This document shows, one piece after another, positions 27,179 to 35,923 of a stretch of DNA of 39,990 nt. The stretch comes from an uncultured Caulobacterales bacterium (lineage in GTDB: Bacteria; Pseudomonadota; Alphaproteobacteria; Caulobacterales; Maricaulaceae): positions 1 through 39,990 of the forward strand of contig CALDTL010000024.1 in NCBI GenBank assembly GCA_937923965.1, in the 5' to 3' direction. Made by a program: the position numbers and the translations under genes. Within the stretch, counting starts at the first letter, position 1; every line of letters begins with the position of its first letter. The notes beneath the pieces are model-generated. The model saw only the letters and a program-made list of their open reading frames with translations, was not told the origin of the DNA and made no database searches.

Positions 27179-28591
27179 ATGAAGAAAGTGATAAAACCAT
27201 TCGTTTTAGCCGGACTATGCCTTACCTTAACGGCCTGTTCAGCAGCCTCTGAACCACGCCAATCGGCCTCTGTAAATGAACCTGCAAATACACCGGCAAT
27301 GTCAGCACAAGAAACCAATGTCGAACGCCCCTTATCCGAAGCCATTGATCACGTTTGGGCAGGACAGCGCGTATTTTTCGATTTCGTAGAACAAGATGAC
27401 CATCAAATGATTGCCTATTACGATGCCAATCGACAGATGAGTGTTGCAGTACGGAAAATGCGAGATGTGAACGGCGCGCCTTGGAGCTATCACAAAGTGC
27501 CGAGTTGGTTAGGGTGGGATGCGCATAATCGCGTCGAAGTCGCCTTTGATAAAAAGGGTCATATCCATCTGAGTGGAAACTTACACGCCAATAAATTAGT
27601 CTATTTTCGATCTACAAGCCCCTATGATCCTCGCACCTTAGAACAGGTGGATGTGATGGTAGAGCCAGGCGTCGAACAACGTATGACTTACCCAGAGTTC
27701 TTCAAAGACCCTAACGGTGACCTTATATTCAAATATAGAGACGGCTCTTCCGGGGATGGGCGTTGGTTTTATAATCGTTGGGATTCAAATAAGGGTGCAT
27801 GGAGTCGACTTCATGACTCTGTGCTATTGTCAGGTGAGGATGTCCGCGGCGTGTACCCTCTAGGTCCTATTTTGGGCCCCGATGGATATGCGCATATGAC
27901 ATTTACTTGGCGAGAAACACCCATAGCCTCATCCAACCATGACCTGTCCTATGCCCGCAGTCGCGATTTAGTGTATTGGGAAAGCTCGGACGGAAAACCG
28001 ATTGCCTTACCAATTATTTTAGAGACAGGCGAAGTCATTGATCCGATACCCGAACATGGCGGGCTTTTAAATGGACGCCACCCCATCGGCTTTGACAGTC
28101 AAAACCGCGTGCTTGTGACTTATCAGAAATACAACGAAGATAAGCTAACTCAGGTCTTTATTGCGAGAAATGAGAACAACGCATGGAACATCCGGCAAGT
28201 CTCAAATTGGGATGACCTATATGTTGATCTAGATAAGAGCGGCGCATTAGATTTACCCCTGTTGAATAATGAACCAGCCTTTATTAACGCGGACGGCAAT
28301 ATCGTTGTATCTGCCCTATTGAGAGGCGAAAGATGGGAATGGACACTCGATCCCGACGATCTATCCGTTATCTCCGAGGGTAAAATCGTACCGACCTTCC
28401 CAGAAAGTGTGACGGCCTTTGATAAGGATAATGACATTCCGTTTCGTGCTATCCCCTTGATGGAAGATCAAACGTCTAAATCTTCAGAATATTACCTCAG
28501 TTGGGAGGCATTACAGCCCAACCGCGATCAAGCTCGGGTGGATATTCCGCCTGCATCCACATTACGCGTTCACCGCATACCACAGAAATAG
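27179..28591 (+). CDS. BNR_4-repeat lipoprotein, candidate ulvan-active lyase or oligosaccharide-modifying enzyme
   Basis: Unassigned carbohydrate-active protein of 470 residues. A lipoprotein signal ends in LTAC (Cys20). The mature part has BNR_4 beta-propeller wording: GWDAHNRVEVAFDKKGHIHLSGN near 115, RMTYPEFFKDPNGDLIFKYRDGSSGDGRWFYNRWD near 178, and GPDGYAHMTFTWRE near 235. It is clearly diverged from the two lyase-like copies at 2221 and 39491 and probably forms a separate family. Because it sits between a sulfatase and GH105 with almost no spacing, it should act on ulvan fragments, perhaps as a second lyase or as an enzyme that creates an unsaturated end for GH105. Which of these is not decidable here. 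Confidence 0.7.
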   Translation: MKKVIKPFVLAGLCLTLTACSAASEPRQSASVNEPANTPAMSAQETNVERPLSEAIDHVWAGQRVFFDFVEQDDHQMIAYYDANRQMSVAVRKMRDVNGAPWSYHKVPSWLGWDAHNRVEVAFDKKGHIHLSGNLHANKLVYFRSTSPYDPRTLEQVDVMVEPGVEQRMTYPEFFKDPNGDLIFKYRDGSSGDGRWFYNRWDSNKGAWSRLHDSVLLSGEDVRGVYPLGPILGPDGYAHMTFTWRETPIASSNHDLSYARSRDLVYWESSDGKPIALPIILETGEVIDPIPEHGGLLNGRHPIGFDSQNRVLVTYQKYNEDKLTQVFIARNENNAWNIRQVSNWDDLYVDLDKSGALDLPLLNNEPAFINADGNIVVSALLRGERWEWTLDPDDLSVISEGKIVPTFPESVTAFDKDNDIPFRAIPLMEDQTSKSSEYYLSWEALQPNRDQARVDIPPASTLRVHRIPQK

Positions 28592-28602
28592 GAAAAACGG
28601 CT

Positions 28603-29799
28603 ATGTATATCTCTTTGAAAAAATTCCTCTTGGCATCCTGTGTTGGTTTTGCCTTGGTTGGGTGTAGCAATAACACGACGCAGACGGCGGCTACAACAAC
28701 GGCAACAGCAGAAGACCGGCTGCCCGTTATGACTGATGCTAAAAGTTACGGGAAAGCCGCCGCAGAATGGCAGTTAAATACAATTAATGATCTATCATAC
28801 CTTCCGGGCAGAATACCACAAAGCTCCTATAATCGCGGCTGGGTTAAAGGCGCGTTTTATATTGGTTTGGAACGTTTTGCGGAAAAGACCGGCAATCAGG
28901 AATGGCTCGATTTGCTGCTTAACGAATCTCATGAAAACGGATTTGAGATGGGTCACCGCTATTGGCACGGTGATGATCAAATCATGGGCACAATCTACGC
29001 AGGCGCGATCGAGCGCGGCGCAGACGTTGAGCTGTTAAAGCCGACCACAGATATTCTTGATGCGATTATCGCCAAAAACTATGACAGCTCTTTGGAATTC
29101 GTAGAGCCGAAAGACGGTCAGGTCGGCGTAGAGGGCACATGCCAGGTGCGGTGGTGCTGGGCCGACGCCCTCTTTATGGCGCCGCCTGCATGGGCCGCCA
29201 TCAGTAACGTCACAGGCGACCCCAAATACCGCGACTACGCCGTGAAAGAAACAGACGCAACGATTGAGTATTTATATGATGATGAAACGGGCCTCTTTTT
29301 CCGCGACAGCCGGTATTTTGACAGAAAAACGAAAAACGGCGGCAAAGTCATGTGGAGCCGCGGTAATGGTTGGGTCTATGCTGGGCTTGCGCGTCTGATC
29401 GAAGAACTGCCGGCCGACAATCCGAGCCGCGCCGGCTATGTTGAGCTTTACAAATCCATGACCGACGCCTTAATTTCCCGTCAGCGCGAAGACGGTTACT
29501 GGCCAACATCGCTTGATGATGCGGCCCTATTTCCAAATCCGGAAATGAGCGGAACAGCCTTTTTTACTTTCGGCATTGCTTGGGGCATTAATCAGGGCAT
29601 CTTAGACGGTGAAAAATATGTTGCTGCGCGCGATTTGGGATGGAGCGCTATGAAGGCTGGTGTAAAAGAAGACGGCATGGTTGGCTGGGTTCAGCAAATT
29701 GGCAAAGACCCCCAGGGAACCGACAAATTCGACTCGCAGCTTTACGGCGTTGGCGGCTTCCTACTGACTGCGGCCGAGATGATCGAAGCCGGACAATAG
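28603..29799 (+). CDS. GH105 unsaturated glucuronyl/rhamnogalacturonyl hydrolase, lipoprotein
   Basis: Removes the 4,5-unsaturated uronate left by lyases from the non-reducing end of oligosaccharides, giving a product that opens to 5-dehydro-4-deoxyglucuronate. The 398 residues carry a lipobox ending LVGC (Cys21) and the GH88/GH105 alpha-toroid motifs: NRGWVKGAFYIGL near 77, HGDDQIMG with Asp125, RWCWADALFMAPPAW with Asp188, and MWSRGNGWVYAGL near 250. Asp125 and Asp188 correspond to the two conserved acids of the family. I chose ATG 28603: AGGA overlaps the stop of the upstream gene, and the lipoprotein signal starts there. It ends the rhaM-side plus-strand operon and feeds KduI. Confidence 0.92.
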   Translation: MYISLKKFLLASCVGFALVGCSNNTTQTAATTTATAEDRLPVMTDAKSYGKAAAEWQLNTINDLSYLPGRIPQSSYNRGWVKGAFYIGLERFAEKTGNQEWLDLLLNESHENGFEMGHRYWHGDDQIMGTIYAGAIERGADVELLKPTTDILDAIIAKNYDSSLEFVEPKDGQVGVEGTCQVRWCWADALFMAPPAWAAISNVTGDPKYRDYAVKETDATIEYLYDDETGLFFRDSRYFDRKTKNGGKVMWSRGNGWVYAGLARLIEELPADNPSRAGYVELYKSMTDALISRQREDGYWPTSLDDAALFPNPEMSGTAFFTFGIAWGINQGILDGEKYVAARDLGWSAMKAGVKEDGMVGWVQQIGKDPQGTDKFDSQLYGVGGFLLTAAEMIEAGQ

Positions 29800-29811
29800 T
29801 AAGTATAGTGA

Positions 29812-30170
29812 GATATTAGAAGCACAGGTTCATATCAAAAGATTGCCGCAAAAATTGGTGAGCTCATCGATTCAAATGTTTTTCCATCAGGTAGCCGACT
29901 ACCAAGTGAGAAGGATTTAGCTGAAATTTTGGTGTGAGCCGCGCCTCCATTCGCGAGGCCAGAATTATGCTGCAAGCTCAAGGTCGTCTTGAACTCAAAG
30001 TTCGAGAGGGTGCATATGTCCTGGATCGAAAAACGATGTTACTTCATAATCTCCCAAGAGTAGATGCTCTGGAATTAACAGAAGCGCGCGCTTTATTAGA
30101 AGCCGAATCTGCTGCTTTAGCCGCTCCTTTAATTGACGATAGCGCCATACAGGAATTAGAAAAATATTGA
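29812..30170 (+). pseudogene. Broken GntR-family (FadR-type) regulator
   Basis: Remains of a hexuronate-type GntR regulator. From 29821 one frame reads a winged-helix start (SYQKIAAKIGELIDSNVF...PSEKDLAE) and stops at 29935; the next frame carries on with GVSRASIREARIMLQAQGRLEL and the start of the FadR C-terminal domain (LELTEARALLEAESAALAAP), then stops at 30170. One extra T in the run at 29927-29930 would restore the family's LAE.FGVSRASIRE reading. No ATG, GTG or TTG opens the first part, and most of the ligand domain is missing, so three defects occur together. Such regulators often control kdu/uxu genes, and this one lies beside kduD. The remnant ends 63 bp before the convergent kduD gene. 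Confidence 0.8.
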
Positions 30171-30232
30171 GATAATGTATGGCCGTGAGGTAAATAACAT
30201 GACGCGTGATGAGGATATAAACTAATCAGCGG

Positions 30233-31000
30233 CTAGCGAGCCATCCATCCACCATCAACAGTCAACACATGACCATTGACGTAATTAGATGCTGGAGAGG
30301 ACAGGAATACAGCAGCGCCAGCAATGTCAGAAGCGTTACCCCAGCGCCCAGCAGGTATTCTCGCTAATATAGATGTATTGCGCTCAGGATTCGCCCGCAG
30401 GGCGGCCGTGTTATCTGTTGCAATATAACCGGGCGCGATTGCATTAACCTGAACGCCTAAATTTGCCCACTCATTGGCGAGGGCTTTCGTTAATTGCGAA
30501 ACGCCGCCTTTACTTGCAGCATAGGCAGGAACGGTAATCCCGCCCTGAAAACTCAAGAGAGAGGCAATGTTAATTATCTTACCATGTCCTTGATCTATCA
30601 TCTTACCGCCAACAGCACGGCAAAACTGAAATACGCCCGTCAAATTTATATCAATAACCGCGCTCCAATCTTCATCGGAATATTCTCGAGCGGGGCTCCT
30701 TCGAATTGTCCCAGCATTATTCACGAGGATCTCGACAGTCCCGTTTAGACTATAGGACTGCTTGACGGCTTCACTTATCGCATCTGGAGATGATTGATCA
30801 CAGCCGACGGCCAGCGCTTTTCGTCCAAGAGACTCAATTTTGGCAACAGTATCCGCGGCATTTGATGCGCGTGAGGCAATCGCAATGATATCGGCCCCGG
30901 CTTCCGCCAGTCCGATTGCAATGGCCTGACCAATGCCTCGGCTAGCGCCTGTAACAATGGCTGTTTTTCCAGACAAATTAAAAGAAATACTTTCTGACAT
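30233..31000 (-). CDS. kduD: 2-dehydro-3-deoxy-D-gluconate 5-dehydrogenase
   Basis: Reduces 2,5-diketo-3-deoxygluconate to 2-keto-3-deoxygluconate, the step after KduI. The 255-residue short-chain dehydrogenase has TGASRGIG near 18, NNAG near 93, the catalytic YAASKGG near 159 and the KduD-like INLTGVFQFCRAVGGKMI, NIASLLSFQGG and PAYAASKGGVSQLTKALANEWA segments. It is the last gene of the minus-strand operon DUF4861-dctP-dctQ-dctM-kduD, 9 bp after dctM. The link with TRAP uptake of uronate-type solutes is common in related loci. Confidence 0.9.
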   Translation of the reverse strand: MSESISFNLSGKTAIVTGASRGIGQAIAIGLAEAGADIIAIASRASNAADTVAKIESLGRKALAVGCDQSSPDAISEAVKQSYSLNGTVEILVNNAGTIRRSPAREYSDEDWSAVIDINLTGVFQFCRAVGGKMIDQGHGKIINIASLLSFQGGITVPAYAASKGGVSQLTKALANEWANLGVQVNAIAPGYIATDNTAALRANPERNTSILARIPAGRWGNASDIAGAAVFLSSPASNYVNGHVLTVDGGWMAR

Positions 31001-31009
31001 TGGGACGCC

Positions 31010-32308
31010 TTATTGAATGAGGCCAACCGCACGCGGCAAGCCTTCGCTGAGAAATGGAACATAGGTGACAAGAAGAAGCGCGACAATAAGGGCCGCATAA
31101 AGCATGACCAACGGCCTAATGAGCTTTTGAATGGTCGTCCCTGCGACAGCGCACCCAACGAATAGCACGCTACCGACGGGTGGTGTGCAAAGTCCAATGG
31201 ACAGATTGAGAACGAGCATAATGCCGAAATGCAATGGCGACATTCCTAATTCCATCACCACCGGTAGGAAAATTGGTGTGAAAATCAATATAGCGGGCGT
31301 AATATCAAGGAAGGCTCCGACAATCAGCAGAATCACGTTAATCAAAAGCAGAATAATGATAGGGTTATCACTAATCATTAACAGACCGTCGCTGATGGCT
31401 TGCGGTATATTCTCATACGCCAAAACCCACGCCATACCCGTTGACACACCAATCAATAATAAGACCATTGCCGTTGTTTCAATGGATTTGAGCAATATCT
31501 CTGGTAGATCGTTGATGCTAATTTCGCGGTAAATAAATGACAGCACTAATGCGTAAATAACCGCAATCGCGCTCGCCTCTGTGGCCGTGAAAATACCCGC
31601 GATAATTCCGCCAACAACAATCACAAGCATCAAAATGCTCGGGCCAGCTTGTAACAATTTCTTGGCTGCAGCACGCATCAGAATACGATCGGAAAGCGGA
31701 TAGCCTTCTTTTTTTGCGTAGCCCGCCGCAACAATCATAAGCGCCAGGCCTGCGAGAATACCCGGCACATAACCTGCCATGAAGAGCGCCGCGATAGAGA
31801 CACTTCCGGCAGCGACAGCATAAACAATTAGAACATTGCTGGGCGGAATAAGCAGGCCGAGAATTGAGCCCGTCACTGTTACGGCCGTACTAAAGTTTTT
31901 ATCATACCCTTCTTTTTCCATCGTCGGAATCATGAAAGTGCCGATAGCGGAGGTGGCTGCGACAGCGGAGCCTGAGATAGATCCAAATAGCATGCAGGAC
32001 AGCGTATTCACGAGCGCCAATCCCCCTGGAAGTGTTCCAACCAAAGCCTTGGCCGCTTCAATCAACCGCTTTGCGATCCCCCCTCGTCCCATCAAATAGC
32101 CCGATATGACAAAAAATGGGATAGCGAGCAGCGTAAAACTGTCCAGCCCGCCAGCGAGTCTTTGTGCCATGGTGGTCATTGCAGGATCGAAAGGCATGCT
32201 GAGCATGAGAGTCGACACAGAGGCCAGAGCAATACTGACCGCAATGGACACGCCCATCATGACCAAAATAAAGAAAATTCCGAGAAGAACGAGGATTGAG
32301 ATTAACAT
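31010..32308 (-). CDS. dctM: TRAP transporter large permease (DctM-type)
   Basis: Main membrane subunit of a sodium-dependent TRAP importer. The 432 residues form about twelve hydrophobic helices with family motifs VSIALASV near the start, LMGRGGIAKRLIEAAKALVG near 71, GSISGSAVAATSAIGTFMIPTMEKEGYDKNFS near 112 and GLCTPPVGSVLF near 370. The start is one base after the dctQ stop. The solute is unknown; unsaturated uronate or a uronate-containing oligosaccharide fits the neighbours kduD, dctP and DUF4861. Confidence 0.93.
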   Translation of the reverse strand: MLISILVLLGIFFILVMMGVSIAVSIALASVSTLMLSMPFDPAMTTMAQRLAGGLDSFTLLAIPFFVISGYLMGRGGIAKRLIEAAKALVGTLPGGLALVNTLSCMLFGSISGSAVAATSAIGTFMIPTMEKEGYDKNFSTAVTVTGSILGLLIPPSNVLIVYAVAAGSVSIAALFMAGYVPGILAGLALMIVAAGYAKKEGYPLSDRILMRAAAKKLLQAGPSILMLVIVVGGIIAGIFTATEASAIAVIYALVLSFIYREISINDLPEILLKSIETTAMVLLLIGVSTGMAWVLAYENIPQAISDGLLMISDNPIIILLLINVILLIVGAFLDITPAILIFTPIFLPVVMELGMSPLHFGIMLVLNLSIGLCTPPVGSVLFVGCAVAGTTIQKLIRPLVMLYAALIVALLLVTYVPFLSEGLPRAVGLIQ

Positions 32309-32309
32309 G

Positions 32310-32846
32310 CTACATGTCCTCGTTTAATTGGCTGCTTATATTCTTTGGGTCATTTCCGCTGGGTTTATGGATCTCTCCCTTAAAAATAACATCGCCCACA
32401 TAATGAAGCGCATATAAAGACATTAAAATTCCGCTTATGGGGATGATCGAATAAACATAGGACATTCGAACCCCCAGCGCCGCCGATTTTTGATCAAGCT
32501 CATGGGTGAGCTGAACTAATCGCCCGCCGCCATATATTAATATTAATCCCGCGAAGACCAACACAGAAACCAAAGCCACGAGCTCTGCCGCCAAGCGTTT
32601 TTTACCTGTCAGCGGGCTAACAAAAATATCAATTCCTACATGCATGCGGTTCCTAAAGGTATAAACCGCGCCAAGAAGCCCCAACCAAATCAATTGGAAC
32701 CTCGCAATCTCTTCGGTCAGAGAACTCGGCGCGCGTAGCGCATAGCGCGACAGCACTTGCCACGTCACAGTGATGACCATAACGACCGCCAAGGCGACCA
32801 AAGCCCAGCGCAGAAACACATCTAAGGGCGTAATTATAAACTTCAT
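32310..32846 (-). CDS. dctQ: TRAP transporter small permease (DctQ-type)
   Basis: Small membrane subunit, 178 residues with four hydrophobic helices. The SSLTEEIARFQLIWLGLLGAVYTFRNRMHVGID segment (residues about 41-73) is the conserved DctQ motif. The start overlaps the dctP stop by four bases (ATGA), indicating translational coupling, and dctM follows directly. Confidence 0.9.
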   Translation of the reverse strand: MKFIITPLDVFLRWALVALAVVMVITVTWQVLSRYALRAPSSLTEEIARFQLIWLGLLGAVYTFRNRMHVGIDIFVSPLTGKKRLAAELVALVSVLVFAGLILIYGGGRLVQLTHELDQKSAALGVRMSYVYSIIPISGILMSLYALHYVGDVIFKGEIHKPSGNDPKNISSQLNEDM

Positions 32847-33844
32847 GCGCGCGACTCCAGCGCTTCCACCTGCTTGATGAGCGGACCTAACTCTGTCTCT
32901 GCAAAGCGGGCCTTCATCGGCGCAACGGCATCGCGAAAAGGTTGTTTATCAGGATAAATAATTTCAACACCAGCTTTGGCGACCTCTGAAAGCGCCTCAG
33001 CTTCAGCCTCAGCCCAAAGTTCACGCTGGTAGGTAACAGATTTCGCCATGGCTTCGCGAACCCAGCCCCGCTCATTTTCTGTCAATCCGTCATAAACGCG
33101 CCGAGACATGATAACGAGGTCAGGCACTGAGGTATGTTCATCCAGCGTGTAATATTTAGCGGTCTCAAAATGCTTAGACAAATAGTAAGAAGGCGGATTA
33201 TTTTCTGCACCATCCACAATGCCCTGCTGCAAAGCGGTATAAAGCTCGCCCCAGGAAATTGGTGTCGCTGCGCCGCCTAAGGCTTCGACCATCTCAATGG
33301 ACGTACGACTTGGCAGCACGCGTACTTTCTTGGACACAAGATCAGCAGGCGTGCGTACGGGGGCGTCTGTCATGTAAAAACTGCGGCTCCCAGCATCGTA
33401 ATAGCCGAGCCCCTGAAGGCGAACATCGCGCAAGGTGTTTAAAAGAGAACTTCCGATATCACTATTCAGGACCCGCCAAAAATGAGCGCTATCTTGGAAA
33501 AGATAGGGAATAGAGAAAAGCTTCATCTTGGGCGAGAAGCCTTCCATTGAAATGGTTGAAACTTTGGTCATCGCCAATGCGCCGATTTGCAAAAGCTCAA
33601 TCAATTGCCGCTCACTCCCGAGCTGGCCATTTGGGTAGACATCAACACCCATAGCGCCGCTCGAAAGCTCCGTTAATGTTTCTCCCATAAAAACCATAGC
33701 TTTGTGTACTGGGTGATCACCATTTAACGTATGGGCGAGTTTTAGCCGTGTGCCTGACGTGATTTTCGCTGAGCACCCAACGAGGCCTAGGCCAAGGCCT
33801 GCACTCGCTCCGGTCGTAAAACGTCGCCGTGAAATCAGTGTCAT
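32843..33844 (-). CDS. dctP: TRAP transporter solute-binding protein (DctP-type)
   Basis: Periplasmic solute-binding subunit of 333 residues. Family features are LKLAHTLNGDHPVHKA near 34, DVYPNGQLGSERQLIELLQIGALAMT near 64, KVRVLPSRTSIEMVEALGGAATPISWGELYTALQQGIVDGAENNP near 172-216, which includes the conserved Arg of the carboxylate-binding site. The N-terminus has a twin-arginine motif (ISRRRFTTG) and a lipobox-like LVGC (Cys24), so it may be Tat-exported and anchored, an unusual arrangement for TRAP binding proteins. The 5' end overlaps the DUF4861 stop by four bases. Confidence 0.92.
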   Translation of the reverse strand: MTLISRRRFTTGASAGLGLGLVGCSAKITSGTRLKLAHTLNGDHPVHKAMVFMGETLTELSSGAMGVDVYPNGQLGSERQLIELLQIGALAMTKVSTISMEGFSPKMKLFSIPYLFQDSAHFWRVLNSDIGSSLLNTLRDVRLQGLGYYDAGSRSFYMTDAPVRTPADLVSKKVRVLPSRTSIEMVEALGGAATPISWGELYTALQQGIVDGAENNPPSYYLSKHFETAKYYTLDEHTSVPDLVIMSRRVYDGLTENERGWVREAMAKSVTYQRELWAEAEAEALSEVAKAGVEIIYPDKQPFRDAVAPMKARFAETELGPLIKQVEALESRA

Positions 33845-34809
33845 TTGTTTAATTTACGTTGCTGATCATCCACCCAAGCCATGAAACTCTCTTTATCCGA
33901 AATACCCATTGGTCCCTGCTCCCACACACCTGCAAAAGCATATGTCGGGCTCGGCGTATTAAAACGAATAGGATAAGTATCGTTCACACTTGGCATGAGC
34001 CTGGCATCACCATCTCGGTAGAAAAGCACGGCTCCTAGGCCATCTTTCGCTTCACTCTGCTTATCACCCCATGTTGCGATATAACGCCATTCGCCCTTCT
34101 TAACGGTGTTACTGTTGCGGAAACGCTGATTCCCCTCATAATTAACAAGTCCAGACGCCAAGGTCGCATTCGGCATTAAGGACTCTACTTTTACCCATGT
34201 CAGAGGACTCCCACTTTCTATTGAGTAAGTCGCGTCGACTTGCCCCATACGGCCATCACCCAATGGAACATTACCGTGCATGACTTTAAAGGATGCGCTG
34301 TCACCCCGCTCTTTCAAAACCCTGGCCGACACGGCTGCATCGGGTCCAAACCTTTCAAGACTATCTCCGCGATATAACCCGAGCCCTCCAACGCCCATAC
34401 TTGGCCCAACTTTCATGACATCCATACCCCAATCCGCCATGGAGTGGTAATCATTACGATAATCGACTTTATCTAACGCTATGCCAGGTGTTTTCTTTCC
34501 GAAAATATCCGTAACCGACCGCTCATCTAGATATAATCTGTAACCCACAATTTCATTTTCCCACCCGATACCTTCATAAGGAAAAATTTTGTCGCCGACC
34601 TTGTGATTTTCTGGAACGTTTACAGAGGTTCTAGGGGTAAATATCGGATCGGATACGAGCACATCAGACACACGAAGGTCTACACTCGCCAAACCCGTAG
34701 TGGCCATTTGGCCTGCTTGGTCAATCGATGCACATGAAGACAACAACCCTAAGGCCAAGACGCCCGTAACGCGCAAAGAAACCTTAAATTTTTTCAATAC
34801 ATTCTGCAC
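33841..34809 (-). CDS. DUF4861 family lipoprotein
   Basis: Function unknown. The 322 residues match the DUF4861 family, which recurs in loci for uronate-rich polysaccharides. A lipoprotein signal ends SSC (about Cys26). Recognisable stretches are EGIGWENEIVGYRLYLDERSVTDIFGKK (residues about 78-105) and HSMADWGMDVMKVGPSMGVGGLGLY near 121-145. The start is a GTG at 34809 with AGGGA six bases upstream. First gene of the operon DUF4861-dctP-dctQ-dctM-kduD, coupled to dctP by ATGA overlap, and so probably processes the transported substrate in the periplasm. Confidence 0.8.
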   Translation of the reverse strand: MQNVLKKFKVSLRVTGVLALGLLSSCASIDQAGQMATTGLASVDLRVSDVLVSDPIFTPRTSVNVPENHKVGDKIFPYEGIGWENEIVGYRLYLDERSVTDIFGKKTPGIALDKVDYRNDYHSMADWGMDVMKVGPSMGVGGLGLYRGDSLERFGPDAAVSARVLKERGDSASFKVMHGNVPLGDGRMGQVDATYSIESGSPLTWVKVESLMPNATLASGLVNYEGNQRFRNSNTVKKGEWRYIATWGDKQSEAKDGLGAVLFYRDGDARLMPSVNDTYPIRFNTPSPTYAFAGVWEQGPMGISDKESFMAWVDDQQRKLNK

Positions 34810-34952
34810 TTTGATCCCTATCTAACAGCTTCCGAGCATCGCATCCCAAAGTCAGTGAACTTCGCACTGCAGGCTCGACACTTTTCTCTTCAATATAGCG
34901 TCGCTAGCTCGACCTTATACCTCTAAAATCAAATGAGCAATACTGATTTATT

Positions 34953-34974
34953 TTGATTGTTATTGCGTCATTAA
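34953..34974 (+). promoter_or_regulatory. Operator-like motif between DUF4861/TRAP operon and kduI
   Basis: TTGATTGTTATTGCGTCATT shares TGATT and TTGCG with the copies at 23359 and 39272. It lies 143 bp from the DUF4861 GTG and 80 bp from the kduI ATG. This is the weakest of the six main copies. Confidence 0.5.
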
Positions 34975-35053
34975 AATCGAGTCCGTATATAGTTGAAAGC
35001 CTCACCTCCAAGTCTTGAGCGTCAACTGCTCTGAATAACAACAAGGGTTCATA

Positions 35054-35887
35054 ATGGAAATTCGTTATTCTGCGGACATCGTCCGATACAAAACTATGAC
35101 CAATAAGGAATTGCGCGATACGTTCGTGATTGACTCGCTTTGGGGTGAAGACGCAGTCCCCCTCGTTTACTCTGATATTGATCGCGGCGTAATCGGGTCA
35201 GCTGTGCCTGTGACCAAGGCTTTGGAAATCCCGACACATAAGGACCTCGCGAGCGACTACTTTGCCCAACGACGAGAAGTTGGCGTTATAAATATTGGCG
35301 GCGCGGGTAAAATAGAAGTCGACGGTGTTGTTTACGACATGTCTAATTTGGACAGCCTATATATTGGGCGCGGCTCAAAAGGTATCAAATTTTCAAGTGA
35401 TAATGGGACAACCCCTGCCAAGTTTTACTTCGTGAGTTACCCCGCACACATGCGTTACGAAACGCAGCATATCAAAAAATCTGATGCCAATGTCGTCAAA
35501 CTGGGCGCCAGCGAAACCAGTAATAAACGGGTTATTTTCCAACCTATTCACCCGGATATTGTCAAAACCTGTCAGATTGTCATGGGTTTCACGATGCTCG
35601 AATCTGGCAATGTTTGGAATACTTTCCCGCCCCACACGCATAAACGTCGGTCTGAGTTTTACATGTATTTTGACTTATTGGATGACGATGCACGAGTTTT
35701 TCACTTCATGGGAGAGGCAGATAATATGAAGCCCATGATCCTTAAATCGGGCGAAGTCGCGCTCTCCCCAATCTGGTCTATGCATTGCGGCGCGGGCACA
35801 TCAGCCTATACGTTTATCTGGTCAATGGGCGGTGAAAACCAAGTCTTTGACGATATGGATCATATTAAACAAAGTGATATAGCCTAA
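35054..35887 (+). CDS. kduI: 5-dehydro-4-deoxy-D-glucuronate isomerase
   Basis: Isomerises 5-dehydro-4-deoxy-D-glucuronate, the linear form of the unsaturated uronate released by GH105, to 2,5-diketo-3-deoxygluconate. The 277 residues equal the family's normal size. The cupin metal site is visible as His194, His196 and Glu201 in TFPPHTHKRRSEFYMYFDL, with His244 in SMHCGAG. An AAGGG ribosome binding site precedes the ATG. It is divergent from the TRAP/kduD operon, so the two kdu steps are served by adjoining transcripts under a shared upstream region. Confidence 0.95.
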   Translation: MEIRYSADIVRYKTMTNKELRDTFVIDSLWGEDAVPLVYSDIDRGVIGSAVPVTKALEIPTHKDLASDYFAQRREVGVINIGGAGKIEVDGVVYDMSNLDSLYIGRGSKGIKFSSDNGTTPAKFYFVSYPAHMRYETQHIKKSDANVVKLGASETSNKRVIFQPIHPDIVKTCQIVMGFTMLESGNVWNTFPPHTHKRRSEFYMYFDLLDDDARVFHFMGEADNMKPMILKSGEVALSPIWSMHCGAGTSAYTFIWSMGGENQVFDDMDHIKQSDIA

Positions 35888-35923
35888 CGTTATATAAGAA
35901 AGGCGCTCTGAATTTTCTTAGGC

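Noticed and set aside
35895-35920. TAAGAAA...TTTCTTA inverted repeat after kduI, before convergent GH106
   Set aside because: Seven AT-rich pairs around a 12-base loop without a following T tract; it may help end transcripts but I cannot support it.
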